A stretch of 64,000 nucleotides of DNA from Tribonema minus (taxonomy: Eukaryota > Sar > Xanthophyceae > Tribonematales > Tribonemataceae). Location: contig JAFCMP010000513.1 in the NCBI GenBank assembly GCA_017506865.1, positions 372,001 through 436,000 of the forward strand, in the 5' to 3' direction. The position numbers and the translations under genes were made by a program. The notes under the pieces are model-generated. The model had not been told where the DNA came from. It did no database searches and was given only the letters and a program-made list of their open reading frames with translations. Below are positions 27,182-37,600 of this stretch, one piece after another. Numbering within the stretch: position 1 is the stretch's first letter; every line of letters begins with the position of its first letter.

Positions 27182-30100
27182 CTAGTCTGCGCTGTGCCCT
27201 AGGAGTTTGGATACCGGCGCCGCAACACAGCCCAGCATTCGCGCTCCACGTGTGTATGCCATGACGCGCTCCGCCAACTCCCGCGCCAGCGATATGCTCA
27301 GCTCAATGTGGATCTGACGCTTAGCTAACCCGGCCTTGCGTAACACATCTGCCTTCCCCCCCCCTGAGCACAGTGCTGAGTGCATTGCCAACTCCTTAAC
27401 AAAAAGGCTTGTCTGCTTGCCCAGCCGTCCGTACGACTCCTGCACGAATGGCACAAAAGCCCAAGATGACGTCAAGGTGCCGGTGTGGTGCTTGACCTTC
27501 GCGTCCTCCCCCACCCCAGCAGCATAGCCGTCCGTGTTCGAGGCATTTGTTTTGCCTGTCAGGTACGAGCTCGCTGTGGGCGCGCGCACACTTGTGTCTA
27601 GCACTATTCCCTTGTTACGGTATGCACTGCTAAAGTGCAGACACCCTGGGTCAATGACTGTGTCCGCCCGATACCCTGGTACCTTGAAGACGCTAGCGTC
27701 CTCATTGCGGACAATAGAGACATGGTGCTGTCTCAAGATGCGCTGTAGGCACCGCTTTTGGGCAGTGTGTGTCGCGTTGTGCCCCCGTATGTGCTGGCTG
27801 GGGCAGCTGATCGCATGCGTGGAGGTGGGGCTCACGTCACTGCACCGCCATGGGCACACCTCGCCCTGTATGCCCCACCCGTCTATAAAGATCGCAACCA
27901 TAATCATCGTGGCTGCTGCCATACTGGACATGGGCGCCGCACCCGGGCGGTCATTGGCAGCGGGTGGCACGCTCATCCACGCCATTGCCCCGGACGCACG
28001 CTGGCTGCGCAGCTGCGCCAGGACCCGCGCGCTAGCCTGTTGGCGGCGGCGGCTGGTGTCACGCAAGTCACCAATAAGTGTAGCCTGCGTCGGCTTGCCC
28101 ACGGCACCAGCCGAGGCAGCCTCTAGGTCCTCCACCAGGCAGTCCTCGTATTGACGTCGAAGAACATTTGAAAGGCCGGCTTGTAGTCCGTGCGTGAAGT
28201 GACCGCGCCGGCGGCGGGGCACTACCTTTCTGCAGATCTCGTCAGCATAGGCCTCCCAGTCGTCGTCGTCGTCCTCCTGCCCGCCGCTGCAGCTGCTTTC
28301 TTCCGCGCTAGTTTGTGTTTTAGCGGGCGTGGAAGAGGCAGCCGCGGCAGCGGCTTGAGGGCCAGGTACGGTCGCCGCCGCAGCGGCCGCCTCGGCGCCA
28401 GGCACAATGCCGTGGGTGTGTGGGGCTGGCTCAGTGGTCCCCGTCTCCGTGACGGCAGTTGCGGCGTAGATCGCTTGCACCGCAGTGGGGAGCGTCGACG
28501 CTGCGGCCGTTGTATCTGCTGCCCACCGTAGCAACGATGCTGGGAGCTGCTCGGCCACAGCTGTGCGTGATTTTTCGCCGCCATCAGCTGTCAGCGCTCG
28601 CGTAGAGCGTCGCACGGCCTCGATGATTGGCGGCAGTCCCTGGTCCTCGCGTATTGCGCATGAGTGCTGCGCGAACCAGGTGACTGCGCCGTGTTCGTCA
28701 GTGCCGAGCCTCAGGGCCCCTGCTGCCACAGTGGCATGAATTATTGCAGGCCGCAGTGTTGTGCATGCCTGGGCCGTGTATGCGGCTGGTGCCAGTAGCC
28801 CCAAAAGCGGCATGCCCAGACCGCCTCGTCGCTCCGGCAACCGTGACGCCCGCAGTGGCACTGCGATGTCCGTGAGTTCTGGCGGGCCCAAGCGCGGCAA
28901 TACCAGCACGCTGCCACTGCTGGCTACCTCATTGTCACCAGCAGTGCAGGCGGCCAGCAGGTGTGACTTCATGACTGCCGCGGTAGCGCAGCCGTGCAGG
29001 TGCAGCATGCGTTCAAGCGTCCATGCACAGAACCCGTCAAATGCGTGCAGCCATGTCTCACTCAAAGCCGTGTCAACGACCCGAGCTAAGAAGCCCATGC
29101 GCTTCGTCAGTGACCTGCGCAGAATGAACTGTGCTGCCTGTAGGTGATGCCGCGCCATTCCAGCTAGCTGCCACGACAATCGCCATGTCCCTGCGTCAAC
29201 AAGATGCTTGCTCATGGCAGCATGCACATAGGCTGGGTGCCCTACCGGTACCCCGACCGATGTAAAGCCCTGACTGGATTCTGGCATGGTGGCGTCCACA
29301 AACGGTATGTCAAGGGCGCGCAGGCGTGCTCTGGCCGCTTCATCAAACACTGTGCCGCGCATGGCAATGGCCAGCGACTTGTCTGGTCGAACGCGTAGGC
29401 CCCCTGCCGCAAGCCGACGGATCACCTCTGCCACCCCAGCGGCCGCTGCATCGTCGAAGTAGGCAGCTTGCAGCACGTTGAGGTCATCCAGGAAAGCGCA
29501 GTGCGGGGCTGGCGGTTCCGCTGTGCTGTGGCCGTAGGCCGGCATACTGCCGGGCGTCGCATTCACTCCATCAGGGTAGAAGAGTAGGAAGGCCGCTGCC
29601 ACTGCAAAGTACAGCGGCCCTAGAGGGTCCCCTTGCTGGCACCCTAGGTGGGAGCAGATAATGCGAGCTTCACCGTTCACCTCCACTCGCATCTCTGGGG
29701 CAGTGTCACCACAGTATACGGACTCAAAGTGCGGGAGCAGCTCCGGACAGAAGAGCATAAGTCCCCGCACAATGGCGGCGCGATCCACACAGTTAAATGC
29801 GTTCTCACAGTCCAGCTGGATTGTGGTGCCATACAGCTCGTGCCACACGCGCGCGCGCGCTGCCACATGCTCGACGCCAGACCGGTATCCTACGCCAAAC
29901 TGCGACATGGAGGCCAGCAGCCCCGATATTTTGCCCTTGACACTCCGTGCCGCTGTGGACCCGAGGAGTCTGCGCCAGACACTGGAGCAGGCGATCGGAC
30001 GCCGCTTCTGTCCTATGCCTGAGAGGGCCGCGGCGCGGAGAAGCCGTTGCGATTGCTCCGGCAGCAGTTCGGGCTCAACAAGCAGCGTCGTGAACACCTT

Positions 30101-30208
30101 GGCCAGGTGATGGGCGAATGCCGGTTCCATCACATCCGATTCTGAATCACCAGCTAGTCCTGGCGAGGCACTGCCCACGGGGCGGGTGGCTGCTTTCACT
30201 GGTGCCAC
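27182..30208 (-). CDS. L-B reverse transcriptase / endonuclease ORF (second frame)
   Basis: About 1,008 codons, read down to a TAG at 27184-27182. RT motifs: RRPIACSS (about 69-76), LDCENAFNCV with the motif A Asp (about 133), CQQGDPLGPLYFA (motif B, about 190), FLDD (motif C, about 239-242, Phe in place of the usual Tyr) and LRVRPDKSLAIA. The C-terminal part has a Cys/His cluster (CPWRCSDVSPTSTHAISC) followed by RADTVIDPG and GIVLDTSVRAP, which resembles the PD-(D/E)XK endonuclease-like tail of apurinic-endonuclease-free LINEs. No LTR or integrase is seen. The frame overlaps the upstream frame (30196-31722) by 13 bp; the RT fingers (GGLDGLRYEHLL) lie in that upstream frame, so a frameshift splits one original protein. 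I see no slippery heptamer, so mutation is likelier than programmed shifting. Confidence 0.85.
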   Translation of the reverse strand: MAPVKAATRPVGSASPGLAGDSESDVMEPAFAHHLAKVFTTLLVEPELLPEQSQRLLRAAALSGIGQKRRPIACSSVWRRLLGSTAARSVKGKISGLLASMSQFGVGYRSGVEHVAARARVWHELYGTTIQLDCENAFNCVDRAAIVRGLMLFCPELLPHFESVYCGDTAPEMRVEVNGEARIICSHLGCQQGDPLGPLYFAVAAAFLLFYPDGVNATPGSMPAYGHSTAEPPAPHCAFLDDLNVLQAAYFDDAAAAGVAEVIRRLAAGGLRVRPDKSLAIAMRGTVFDEAARARLRALDIPFVDATMPESSQGFTSVGVPVGHPAYVHAAMSKHLVDAGTWRLSWQLAGMARHHLQAAQFILRRSLTKRMGFLARVVDTALSETWLHAFDGFCAWTLERMLHLHGCATAAVMKSHLLAACTAGDNEVASSGSVLVLPRLGPPELTDIAVPLRASRLPERRGGLGMPLLGLLAPAAYTAQACTTLRPAIIHATVAAGALRLGTDEHGAVTWFAQHSCAIREDQGLPPIIEAVRRSTRALTADGGEKSRTAVAEQLPASLLRWAADTTAAASTLPTAVQAIYAATAVTETGTTEPAPHTHGIVPGAEAAAAAATVPGPQAAAAAASSTPAKTQTSAEESSCSGGQEDDDDDWEAYADEICRKVVPRRRRGHFTHGLQAGLSNVLRRQYEDCLVEDLEAASAGAVGKPTQATLIGDLRDTSRRRQQASARVLAQLRSQRASGAMAWMSVPPAANDRPGAAPMSSMAAATMIMVAIFIDGWGIQGEVCPWRCSDVSPTSTHAISCPSQHIRGHNATHTAQKRCLQRILRQHHVSIVRNEDASVFKVPGYRADTVIDPGCLHFSSAYRNKGIVLDTSVRAPTASSYLTGKTNASNTDGYAAGVGEDAKVKHHTGTLTSSWAFVPFVQESYGRLGKQTSLFVKELAMHSALCSGGGKADVLRKAGLAKRQIHIELSISLARELAERVMAYTRGARMLGCVAAPVSKLLGHSAD

Positions 30209-31722
30209 CGCAGTGCACCAGGCCCAGCGGCCATCAAGAGGTGTTCATAGCGTAGGCCGTCCAGCCCTCCTGCCTTCCCCGCCCCTGCTGCGGACAAGGT
30301 CGACAGTATGTCTGTCGCCTCCACCTCGAGGCGCCGTCCGGCTGCGCTGGCAGCATCCTCAGGCCTATCGCTGCGATCATGCGCCTGACCCGATTCGAAG
30401 ACGGGACTGCCGCTGCCAGCGGGCCCGGCGGTCGTTGCCACCCCTGCGCCGTGCAAGCAGTGCCGCCGGGCGTCGCGTACCAGGCCGCGCACTTGCTCCA
30501 TTGGCGTATCGACTACCCCGGGCCGGGTGCCAGTTTCAGGGTGCTTTGCTGCCAGCACCTGTGCCGTGACCTCGTCTGCTGGGGCGCATGCTTCACGCGC
30601 CTCTAGTCGTGCGGCAGCCAGGCCTACCCCCCGTCGCTTGCCTGAGAGGGCAGCGCATGCTGTTTGCTGCCTGGAGTCAGCCTCCGTCCAGTCGGCATCG
30701 AAGTTCGTTTGTGCCGACGCCGTAGCTGCGTTGTTTGGTTTGGGGGCCCGCAGCGCCGCTGCTGCTGACAGCGTCTTTCTCAGTAGCTCCGCAAAGTCGC
30801 CAGACAGCAACGCTGCCAGCCGGGCCGCAGGCGGCATACCGGTTCCCTCCGGTTGCCTACCAAAGGCCATTGCTGCTAGCAGGTGCAGCAGCCTGTAGCC
30901 GCGCTGCACTAGAGTCTGAGAAACCTGACGAGCAAACGCCCCGGCACCATGGTGGAGGCGCACCCGTGCCGCCTCACGTGCACTGTCTGTGGCGTCCGCC
31001 AGTAGTCGTGTGGCGTGGTCCACTAGCCGTGCCCACTGGGTGCACTGCAGCTGAGTGCGGAAGGGGTTGGCAGTCGTGGTGAACCGTAGCAGCAGTAGAT
31101 CCGCCTCATTGGTCTGGTCAAGTGCGTGGACGACCGAGGGCGTCGAGAGGTCCCAAGCCAGGGATGCTCGTGCCTGGGGCTTTGAGGGCCTGCCACTGGT
31201 GGTGGTGGTCGGGGGGGGCGGTGACGCGGCATCGTCCGGCGGGTCCAAGTCCATGTCCGCCCATCCCACGGCCGTCCCGTGGGGGGGGCTGCTGTCCTGC
31301 AGCCTTAGGCTGTTAGACTGAGTGCGGCTGCCGGCGCTGCCAGGCGGTGCCGCAGCAGCTGCCGTTCGGCGCCGGCGTTGCGCGCCGGTTGCCGTGGCCG
31401 CCGGGCGTTTCTTGCTGGACTTTGAGTTGGCAGCGCCACTAGCCGGCACCGCCGGTGGCTTTGGAGGTGTCGCTGCGGCAGCCCCCGCCGCCGCGGCCGC
31501 GCCGTCGCTACCCGCACCCCCGCCCTCGGACTGGCCCGGGGGTACTGCCGGGCGTGCGCGCGTGGGGGCGCTTCCATTCCGTCGACACGTGTGGCATGGC
31601 GAGGTCAGCGCGCATTGCCTCTGCCCCGCGCTGGCTGACATATGGACCAGACCGCAGGCACCTGTGCATGCACTCAGCTTCCTTACCGCCCGTAGGAAGT
31701 CTTCTGCCGTGCAACCATACAT
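30196..31722 (-). CDS. L-B N-terminal ORF (first frame)
   Basis: The ATG at 31722-31720 is two bases inside the inverted repeat, and the frame gives 508 aa to a TGA at 30198-30196. The N-terminus is Cys/His-rich (KLSACTGACGLVHM, then CALTSPCHTC), a possible zinc-binding module. A low-complexity Pro/Ala/Ser/Arg stretch with basic clusters (KSSKKRP, QRRRR) follows, then a helical region, then GGLDGLRYEHLLMAAGP, which is the start of the RT domain. Codons upstream of the ATG read only into L-A. The protein ends by frameshift where the RT core would continue. It is likely the nucleic-acid-binding half of a single ORF. Confidence 0.75.
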   Translation of the reverse strand: MYGCTAEDFLRAVRKLSACTGACGLVHMSASAGQRQCALTSPCHTCRRNGSAPTRARPAVPPGQSEGGGAGSDGAAAAAGAAAATPPKPPAVPASGAANSKSSKKRPAATATGAQRRRRTAAAAAPPGSAGSRTQSNSLRLQDSSPPHGTAVGWADMDLDPPDDAASPPPPTTTTSGRPSKPQARASLAWDLSTPSVVHALDQTNEADLLLLRFTTTANPFRTQLQCTQWARLVDHATRLLADATDSAREAARVRLHHGAGAFARQVSQTLVQRGYRLLHLLAAMAFGRQPEGTGMPPAARLAALLSGDFAELLRKTLSAAAALRAPKPNNAATASAQTNFDADWTEADSRQQTACAALSGKRRGVGLAAARLEAREACAPADEVTAQVLAAKHPETGTRPGVVDTPMEQVRGLVRDARRHCLHGAGVATTAGPAGSGSPVFESGQAHDRSDRPEDAASAAGRRLEVEATDILSTLSAAGAGKAGGLDGLRYEHLLMAAGPGALRWHQ

Positions 31723-31724
31723 GG

Positions 31725-31799
31725 CTATAGCATAAGTGCTCGGTTGCTTTTTGGGTTTCAGGGTCGCGGATGAGCGGAGCGGAGTCACTCTGAGATTCT
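31725..31799 (-). repeat. Right inverted repeat of the L-B insert (75 bp)
   Basis: Reverse complement of the left copy at 26715-26795. It sits immediately 5' of the L-B start codon on the minus strand, so it may also be the leader or promoter of the element. Confidence 0.85.
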
Positions 31800-33993
31800 G
31801 CATTCCCCCCCCCTGAGCACAGTGCTGAGTGCATTGCCAACTCCTTAACAAAAAGGCTTGTCTGCTTGCCCAGCCGTCCGTACGACTCCTGCACGAATGG
31901 CACAAAAGCCCAAGATGACGTTAAGGTGCCGGTGTGGTGCTTGACCTTCGCGTCCTCCCCCACCCCAGCAGCATAGCCGTCCGTGTTCGAGGCATTTGTT
32001 TTGCCTGTCAGGTACGAGCTCGCTGTGGGCGCGCGCACACTTGTGCCTAGCACTATTCCCTTGTTACGGTATGCACTGCTAAAGTGCAGACACCCTGGGT
32101 CAATGACTGTGTCCGCCCGATACCCTGGCACCTTGAAGACGCTAGCGTCCTCATTGCGGACAATAGAGACATGGTGCTGTCTCAAGATGCGCTGTAGGCA
32201 CCGCTTTTGGGCAGTGTGTGTCGCGTTGTGCCCCCGTATGTGCTGGCTGGGGCAGCTGATCGCATGCGTGGAGGTGGGGCTCACGTCACTGCACCGCCAT
32301 GGGCACACCTCGCCCTGTATGCCCCACCCGTCTATAAAGATCGCAACCAAAATCATCGTGGCTGCTGCCATACTGGACATGGGCGCCGCACCCGGGCGGT
32401 CATTGGCAGCGGGTGGCACGCTCATCCACGCCATTGCCCCGGACGCACGCTGGCTGCGTAGCTGCGCCAGGACCCGCGCGCTAGCCTGTTGGCGGCAGCG
32501 GCTGGTGTCACGCAAGTCACCAATAAGTGTAGCCTGCGTCGGCTTGCCCACGGCACCAGCCGAGGCAGCCTCTAGGTCCTCCACCAGGCAGTCCTTGTAT
32601 TGACGTCGAAGAACATTTGAAAGGCCGGCTTGTAGTCCGTGCGTGAAGTGACCGCGCAGGCGGCGGGGCACTACCTTCCTGCAGATCTCGTCAGCATAGG
32701 CCTCCCAGTCGTCGTCGTCGTCCTCCTGCCCGCCGCTGCAGCTGCTTTCTTCCGCGCTAGTTTGTGTTTTAGCGGGCGTGGAAGAGGCAGCCGCGACAGC
32801 GGCTTGAGGGCCAGGTACGGTCGCCGCCGCAGCGGCCGCCTCGGCGCCAGGCACAATGCCGTGGGTGTGTGGGGCTGGCTCAGTGGTCCCCCTCTCCGTG
32901 ACGGCAGTTGCGGCGTAGATCGCTTGCACCGCAGTGGGGAGCGTCGACGCTGCGGCCGTTGTATCTGCTGCCCACCGTAGCAACGATGCTGGGAGCTGCT
33001 CGGCCACAGCTGTGCGTGATTTTTCGCCGCCATCAGCTGTCAGCGCTCGCGTAGAGCGTCGCACGGCCTCGATGATTGGCGGCAGTCCCTGGTCCTCGCG
33101 TATTGCGCATGAGTGCTGCGCGAACCAGGTGACTGCGCCGTGTTCGTCAGTGCCGAGCCTCAGGGCCCCTGCTGCCACAGTGGCATGAATTATTGCAGGC
33201 CGCAGTGTTGTGCATGCCTGGGCCGTGTATGTGGCTGGTGCCAGTAGCCCCAAAAGCGGCATGCCCAGACCGCCTCATCGCTTCGGCAACCGTGACGCCC
33301 GCAGTGGCACTGCGATGTCCGTGAGTTCTGGCGGGCCCAAGCGCGGCAATACCAGCACGCTGCCACTGCTGGCTTCCTCATTGTCACCAGCAGTGCAGGC
33401 GGCCAGCAGGTGTGACTTCATGACTGCCGCGGTAGCGCAGCCGTGCAGGTGCAGCATGCGTTCAAGCGTCCATGCACAGAACCCGTCAAATGCGTGCAGC
33501 CATGTCTCACTCAAACCCGTGTCAACGACCCGAGCTAAGAAGCCCATGCGCTTCGTCAGTGACCTGCGCAGAATGAACTGTGCTGCCTGTAGGTGATGCC
33601 GCGCCATTCCAGCTAGCTGCCACGACAATCGCCATGTCCCTGCGTCAACAAGATGCTTGCTCATGGCAGCATGCACATAGGCTGGGTGCCCTACCGGTAC
33701 CCCGACCGACGTAAAGCCCTGACTGGATTCTGGCATGGTGGCGTCCACAAACGGTATGTCAAGGGCGCACAGGCGTGCTCTGGCCGCTTCATCAAACACT
33801 GTGCCGCGCATGGCGATGGCCAGCGACTTGTCTGGTCGAACGCGTAGGCCCCCTGCCGCAAGCCGACGGATCACCTCTGCCACCCCAGCGGCCGCTGCAT
33901 CGTCGAAGTAGGCAGCTTGCAGCACGTTGAGGTCATCCAGGAAAGCGCAGTGCGGGGCTGGCGGTTCCGCTGTGCTGTGGCCGTAGGCCGGCA
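31800..33993 (-). pseudogene. 5'-truncated RT coding part of L-A
   Basis: Same protein as L-B from MPAYGHSTAEPPAPHCAFLD through the Cys/His cluster and DTSVRAP. It starts at 33993, so RT motifs A and B are missing. A CGA-to-TGA change at 33274-33272 (after LRASRLPKR) stops the frame. At 31800 it breaks inside a run of nine or more G (minus strand), and the frame reads on into the inserted L-B leader. The remainder is at 26714-26478. Confidence 0.85.
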
Positions 33994-34007
33994 TTTTGTG
34001 GTGGACT
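33994..34007 (+). repeat. Right target-site duplication of L-A
   Basis: Second copy of TTTTGTGGTGGACT. It follows the truncated 5' end of L-A; the host sequence resumes with GTATACTCAG. Confidence 0.85.
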
Positions 34008-34619
34008 GTATACTCAGAATCGAGCACACTCACCACATGCCCCACAAGTACGCCCTTCGCGCAGCATTTGATTATGTTGAGGTTTGCTCAAGAAGTATTC
34101 CTGGTTGCCAAATACGCTCCAAATACGCCGTATTTGTGTGGCCAAGTACGTTTTTGTGCAACCCTAGGCTTGACGCACCTGCAAATAGCCCCCCCCAACG
34201 CCACCATCACCCTCAGAGCGGCCACCTCGCCTCCGCTCACTTGAAGAACCGTGTAGACATGTGTGTTCTTTGCTCACACAACTTGCACGAAAAGCTGCGC
34301 TAAGAGGCCTCTGCTGAAATGCTTGACGCAGCACCGCCTTCTGTGATATACATTGGTGGGATGCTTCAAGATGAAGTAGATGCAGGGGGAGAATACAGAG
34401 TGGAGTATTGGCTGGCGGACATCAATATAATCTCAATGACGCATTCATTTCACGTTTACAGAAGAAGGCGATGCATAAATGTTATCCCCACCCGTCCCGT
34501 GAACACTTTGGTGGCTTTTTGCTCGTAGTTGAACTTATGGATGGACTTGTAGTTGAACTGCGTAAACCGCCGTTCGTACGGGGTCCCAGGGCGTGGTCTG
34601 CCGCAAAATCCGCAGAGCC
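34008..34619. other. Remainder of the TIR element and 5' region of the transporter gene
   Basis: 34008-34166 is the right half of the small TIR element. From 34177 to 34619 I see no gene; it is presumably the promoter and 5' leader of the VIT gene. No TATA box or operator is convincing. Confidence 0.4.
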
Positions 34620-37600
34620 ATGTGTGCAAGCACGGATGTGGAGCGCTGCGAGGCGGATTGCACAACACAAACGCTTGCGACGCAAGACTCTTGCAATGAT
34701 GACGTACCCGGCCATCAACACTTCAGCAACAGAGCGCAGTGGTTGCGGGCAGCGGTGCTTGGGGCAAATGACGGGCTAGTGTCAACCGCAGCGCTGCTCA
34801 TGGGCGTCGACGGAGGTGGGGCCACTCATACAGCGGTGAGATGATATATGGAACCTGAAGAAGACGCAGCAACAGAGGCCAGCGTCCAGCTGATCCGTGA
34901 AAGATATGCTGCCGATGTCAAGTTCTAGGCTGCGGCACGTGTGGGCGCTTGCATCTGGGACGCAGCAGCATGCTGAGACTGTGATGTTCGTGACGCACTC
35001 TGCATGTGCATAAGAGAGCAAAGCCAAGTCCTTACTGCGTCCGCGCTTCACACTCGCATCAGATTTCGGAGTTTCGGAGATAAAATTTGATGACCACTGT
35101 CGGCTCGCGCAGGTGATCCTGGCAGGTACATCAGGCCTTATGGCGGGTGCCTTCAGCATGGCTCTTGGCGAATATGTCAGCGTATGGAGCCAGCGTGATG
35201 CACAGCTGGCTGATATAGCCAAAGAGAAAGCAGCGCAGGCAGCAGGGCCTCGCTCGCAAGCTGCAGAGCTGCAGGAGCTGGCGGATATTTACGTCAGGAG
35301 GGGGCTTGATGCACCGCTGGCCATGCAGGTGACTAGTTGTAGTGGTACTGCTGCTGATTCAATGTTGAAGCTACCACTATCGTCAATTGCTCAGTGAGGC
35401 ATGACATGGCGTCACATTTATCGAACGAAATGTTTGCTTCAAGTTTGAGAAATGCAGGAAAGCACGGACCTGCTCTCAAGACTACTGCTCGATTGTTTTG
35501 TATGGATAAGATGGTCACGCCTAGACATGGATTCCTAACCGCAATTGTGAAGTTTTGCAGGAAGTAGGGAAGCCAAAGTGAAGTTTGACAAGTGCTGACT
35601 TCATTACAGAATCCTCACCAACTTCAATGTGCCTTCATCACCTCAACATCATGTTGAAGTGCAGCGAACGCTGCTAGGGTTCAAACAGACTTGGCTACAC
35701 TGGTTTGATGCTGGATCCTGTTTTGCAATTTGAACCTCGCACTGCGAGCTTGCCGTTCAACGAGTCTTTGATAGTAATGATGTGTACAATGTTGGTGCAA
35801 TATGTTGTAGCGTTTTGTGTCAATCGATAATGGTGTACCAACTGTTGCCACGTGCTGTCCACTCTCCGGGTCTTGCCAAGGTTTGTGGGCTGCCCAAAAT
35901 GACTATCACGTACCTAATCTTGAGTTTTGAAACCTTGTGAGCTACTGAGCTGACACTAAATGCTTCATGCAGGTTAAAGAAACTCCAAAGATCATGTGCC
36001 CCAGTGTGATACCAGCTGTTGCAATGCACTGTGAACCATCCACGTATTGCCAAAATTTGTTGGGCTGCCTCAGTGATTACCATGTCCCAACATTTGGTTT
36101 CAAATTGGAGCCGGGCAGCTTATCAGATAACTTTTGTGCTCATTGCAGGTTGCACAAAAGCTCACTACCTTTGATGTCATCAGGGCTCATGCTCGGGATG
36201 AGGTGAGCACTGCAACTCCTGCCGCTTGTGTAGGTCTTGGACTGCTACTTTTAGTTGCCTGACTGGGAAGCAAATACAGTTCCAGAGGTTAGCATGAGGT
36301 CAGTGAAACCTGCTCATTGAGCCTCCTATGCGTTGCTTGACATCGTTGCATGCAGCACAGGCATGCTGGTACCGAAGTCAAGCTGTCTGTACCCCCCTAG
36401 CATCTATATGCATACACATGATGCAGCACCTGATATTGAGGTTTTGTCTAATAACGCTGATGCAGGACTCGTAACGCACTGTGTCGCCCAATGCTGATCA
36501 TGAAAACAAATCAAAAGATCGTAGAGCTCTAGGTGACAAGGGATGGTTAGCCACAAGTGCCTTCCACCAATAACCATGGTCGCCGCTGCTGCAGCAATTG
36601 GCCAAGAGTCAAACAGTACCACCATATCCACATAGTCAGAAAGACTTCTATGTGCAAAGCTTTTAGCCTTCGAGGCATGGGTGTTCAGTATTGGAAAGGT
36701 CTCACGTGTTCGGTAGGCCAGCTCCAGCCGGCAGCCTAACACAGAGGTTGAGCTCATATTGGCTAGAGCACTGGGGAGCTGCAGAAGAAGCCCCTTTACG
36801 TCGCTCTCGTCATGTCTTGCACAAACATCACTGACGCGATGCCAATTTCACGCATAAGCGTGCACTACGTGTGCGTGATGCCCGCCGAGGCGAGCGTAAA
36901 ATCGACAGTGCTCTTCCCAATGGTCAGTTCTATACTTTACGCATGACTCAACAATGCTACGGCATCCCCACTGCGCGGCTTGGCATTGACGTCGACGATC
37001 TGGCCAACCCTATTCAAGCCGCAGTGGTGTCAGCGCTAAGCTTTGCCATTGGCGCAGCGGCGCCGCTCATCGCGGCAGTGCTCGTTGAAAGCAAAAACGG
37101 CAGGCTGATTGCCGTCTCTGCAGGCAAGCATGACTTAAGGCATGACTAGCACGTAGCCCTCGGCTCCTCACATCCCGTTGCTGTAATCAAGACGCGTCAC
37201 CGGTCAATGATTATGAGTTCTATCGCTCCATGTTGTACTTGCGTATTGGGCAGCATGACCATTTGGGGCTAGGTATTTGACCACCTTTAAATTGATGAAT
37301 CTATCTCAAATGGGTGCACGCGTACTTTCCTGCGCGGAGATATCGTTTGCAGTGCATTACTCTTTGCGGTGCCTAGTGCCTGCTGCAACTTCAGACAGTT
37401 TGTCACAGTGTCGCAAGGGTCATATTCTCATTTCTCATGGCTCCGTTGAGTTGCTTTCACGCCCAGCGTGTTTGTCAATACTGTAACGTAAGACAAGAAG
37501 GTGATACCTGCCCGTTCCTTTTAAGTTCTTTGTTGCAGCATTCAAGTGCTCTGGACTAAACCATTCACCGCTCAAGCTACATTGAGCCAAACCAAACAGT

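Larger units (their letters stand above)
26715..31799 (-). mobile_element. Inserted RT element L-B bracketed by inverted terminal repeats
   Basis: This 5,085-bp segment interrupts L-A. Its left end (26715-26795) and right end (31725-31799) are inverted copies of one another, both starting AGAATCTCA and both ending in CTATAG at their inner edge. On the minus strand the right copy lies directly before the ATG of the first L-B frame and looks like its 5' leader. Between the left copy and the L-B 3' end lie about 311 bp of non-coding sequence rich in ACTTCAAC motifs. No target-site duplication is evident at 26714/31800. Either L-B has an inverted-repeat-ended DNA form, or L-B entered a short element with 80-bp TIRs. 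Confidence 0.6.
26478..33993 (-). mobile_element. Retroelement L-A, 5'-truncated, split by a later insertion
   Basis: L-A runs on the minus strand. Its 5' end is truncated inside the RT domain at 33993; the 3' end is at 26478. It is cut into two pieces, 33993-31800 and 26714-26478, by the 26715-31799 insert. The outer pieces are nearly identical to the matching parts of the inserted copy L-B, so both insertions look recent. Together with the 14-bp target duplication this shows a non-LTR-type retrotransposon lineage that has been active in this genome. The 3' untranslated region is only about 75 bp and has no long poly(A) tail. Confidence 0.8.
26411..34166. mobile_element. Small TIR DNA element split by nested retroelements
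   Basis: The left end at 26411 reads CTAGGGTTGCAAAAAAGCGT; the right end at 34166, read inward on the minus strand, gives CTAGGGTTGCACAAAAACGT. The flanks are GCTTGAGTCA (26401-26410) and GCTTGACGCA (34167-34176), a 10-bp near-duplication with two mismatches. Without the later insertions the element would be about 225 bp, i.e. a non-autonomous MITE-like element, possibly Mutator- or hAT-related. The TIR match is short and imperfect, so this is tentative. Confidence 0.45.
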
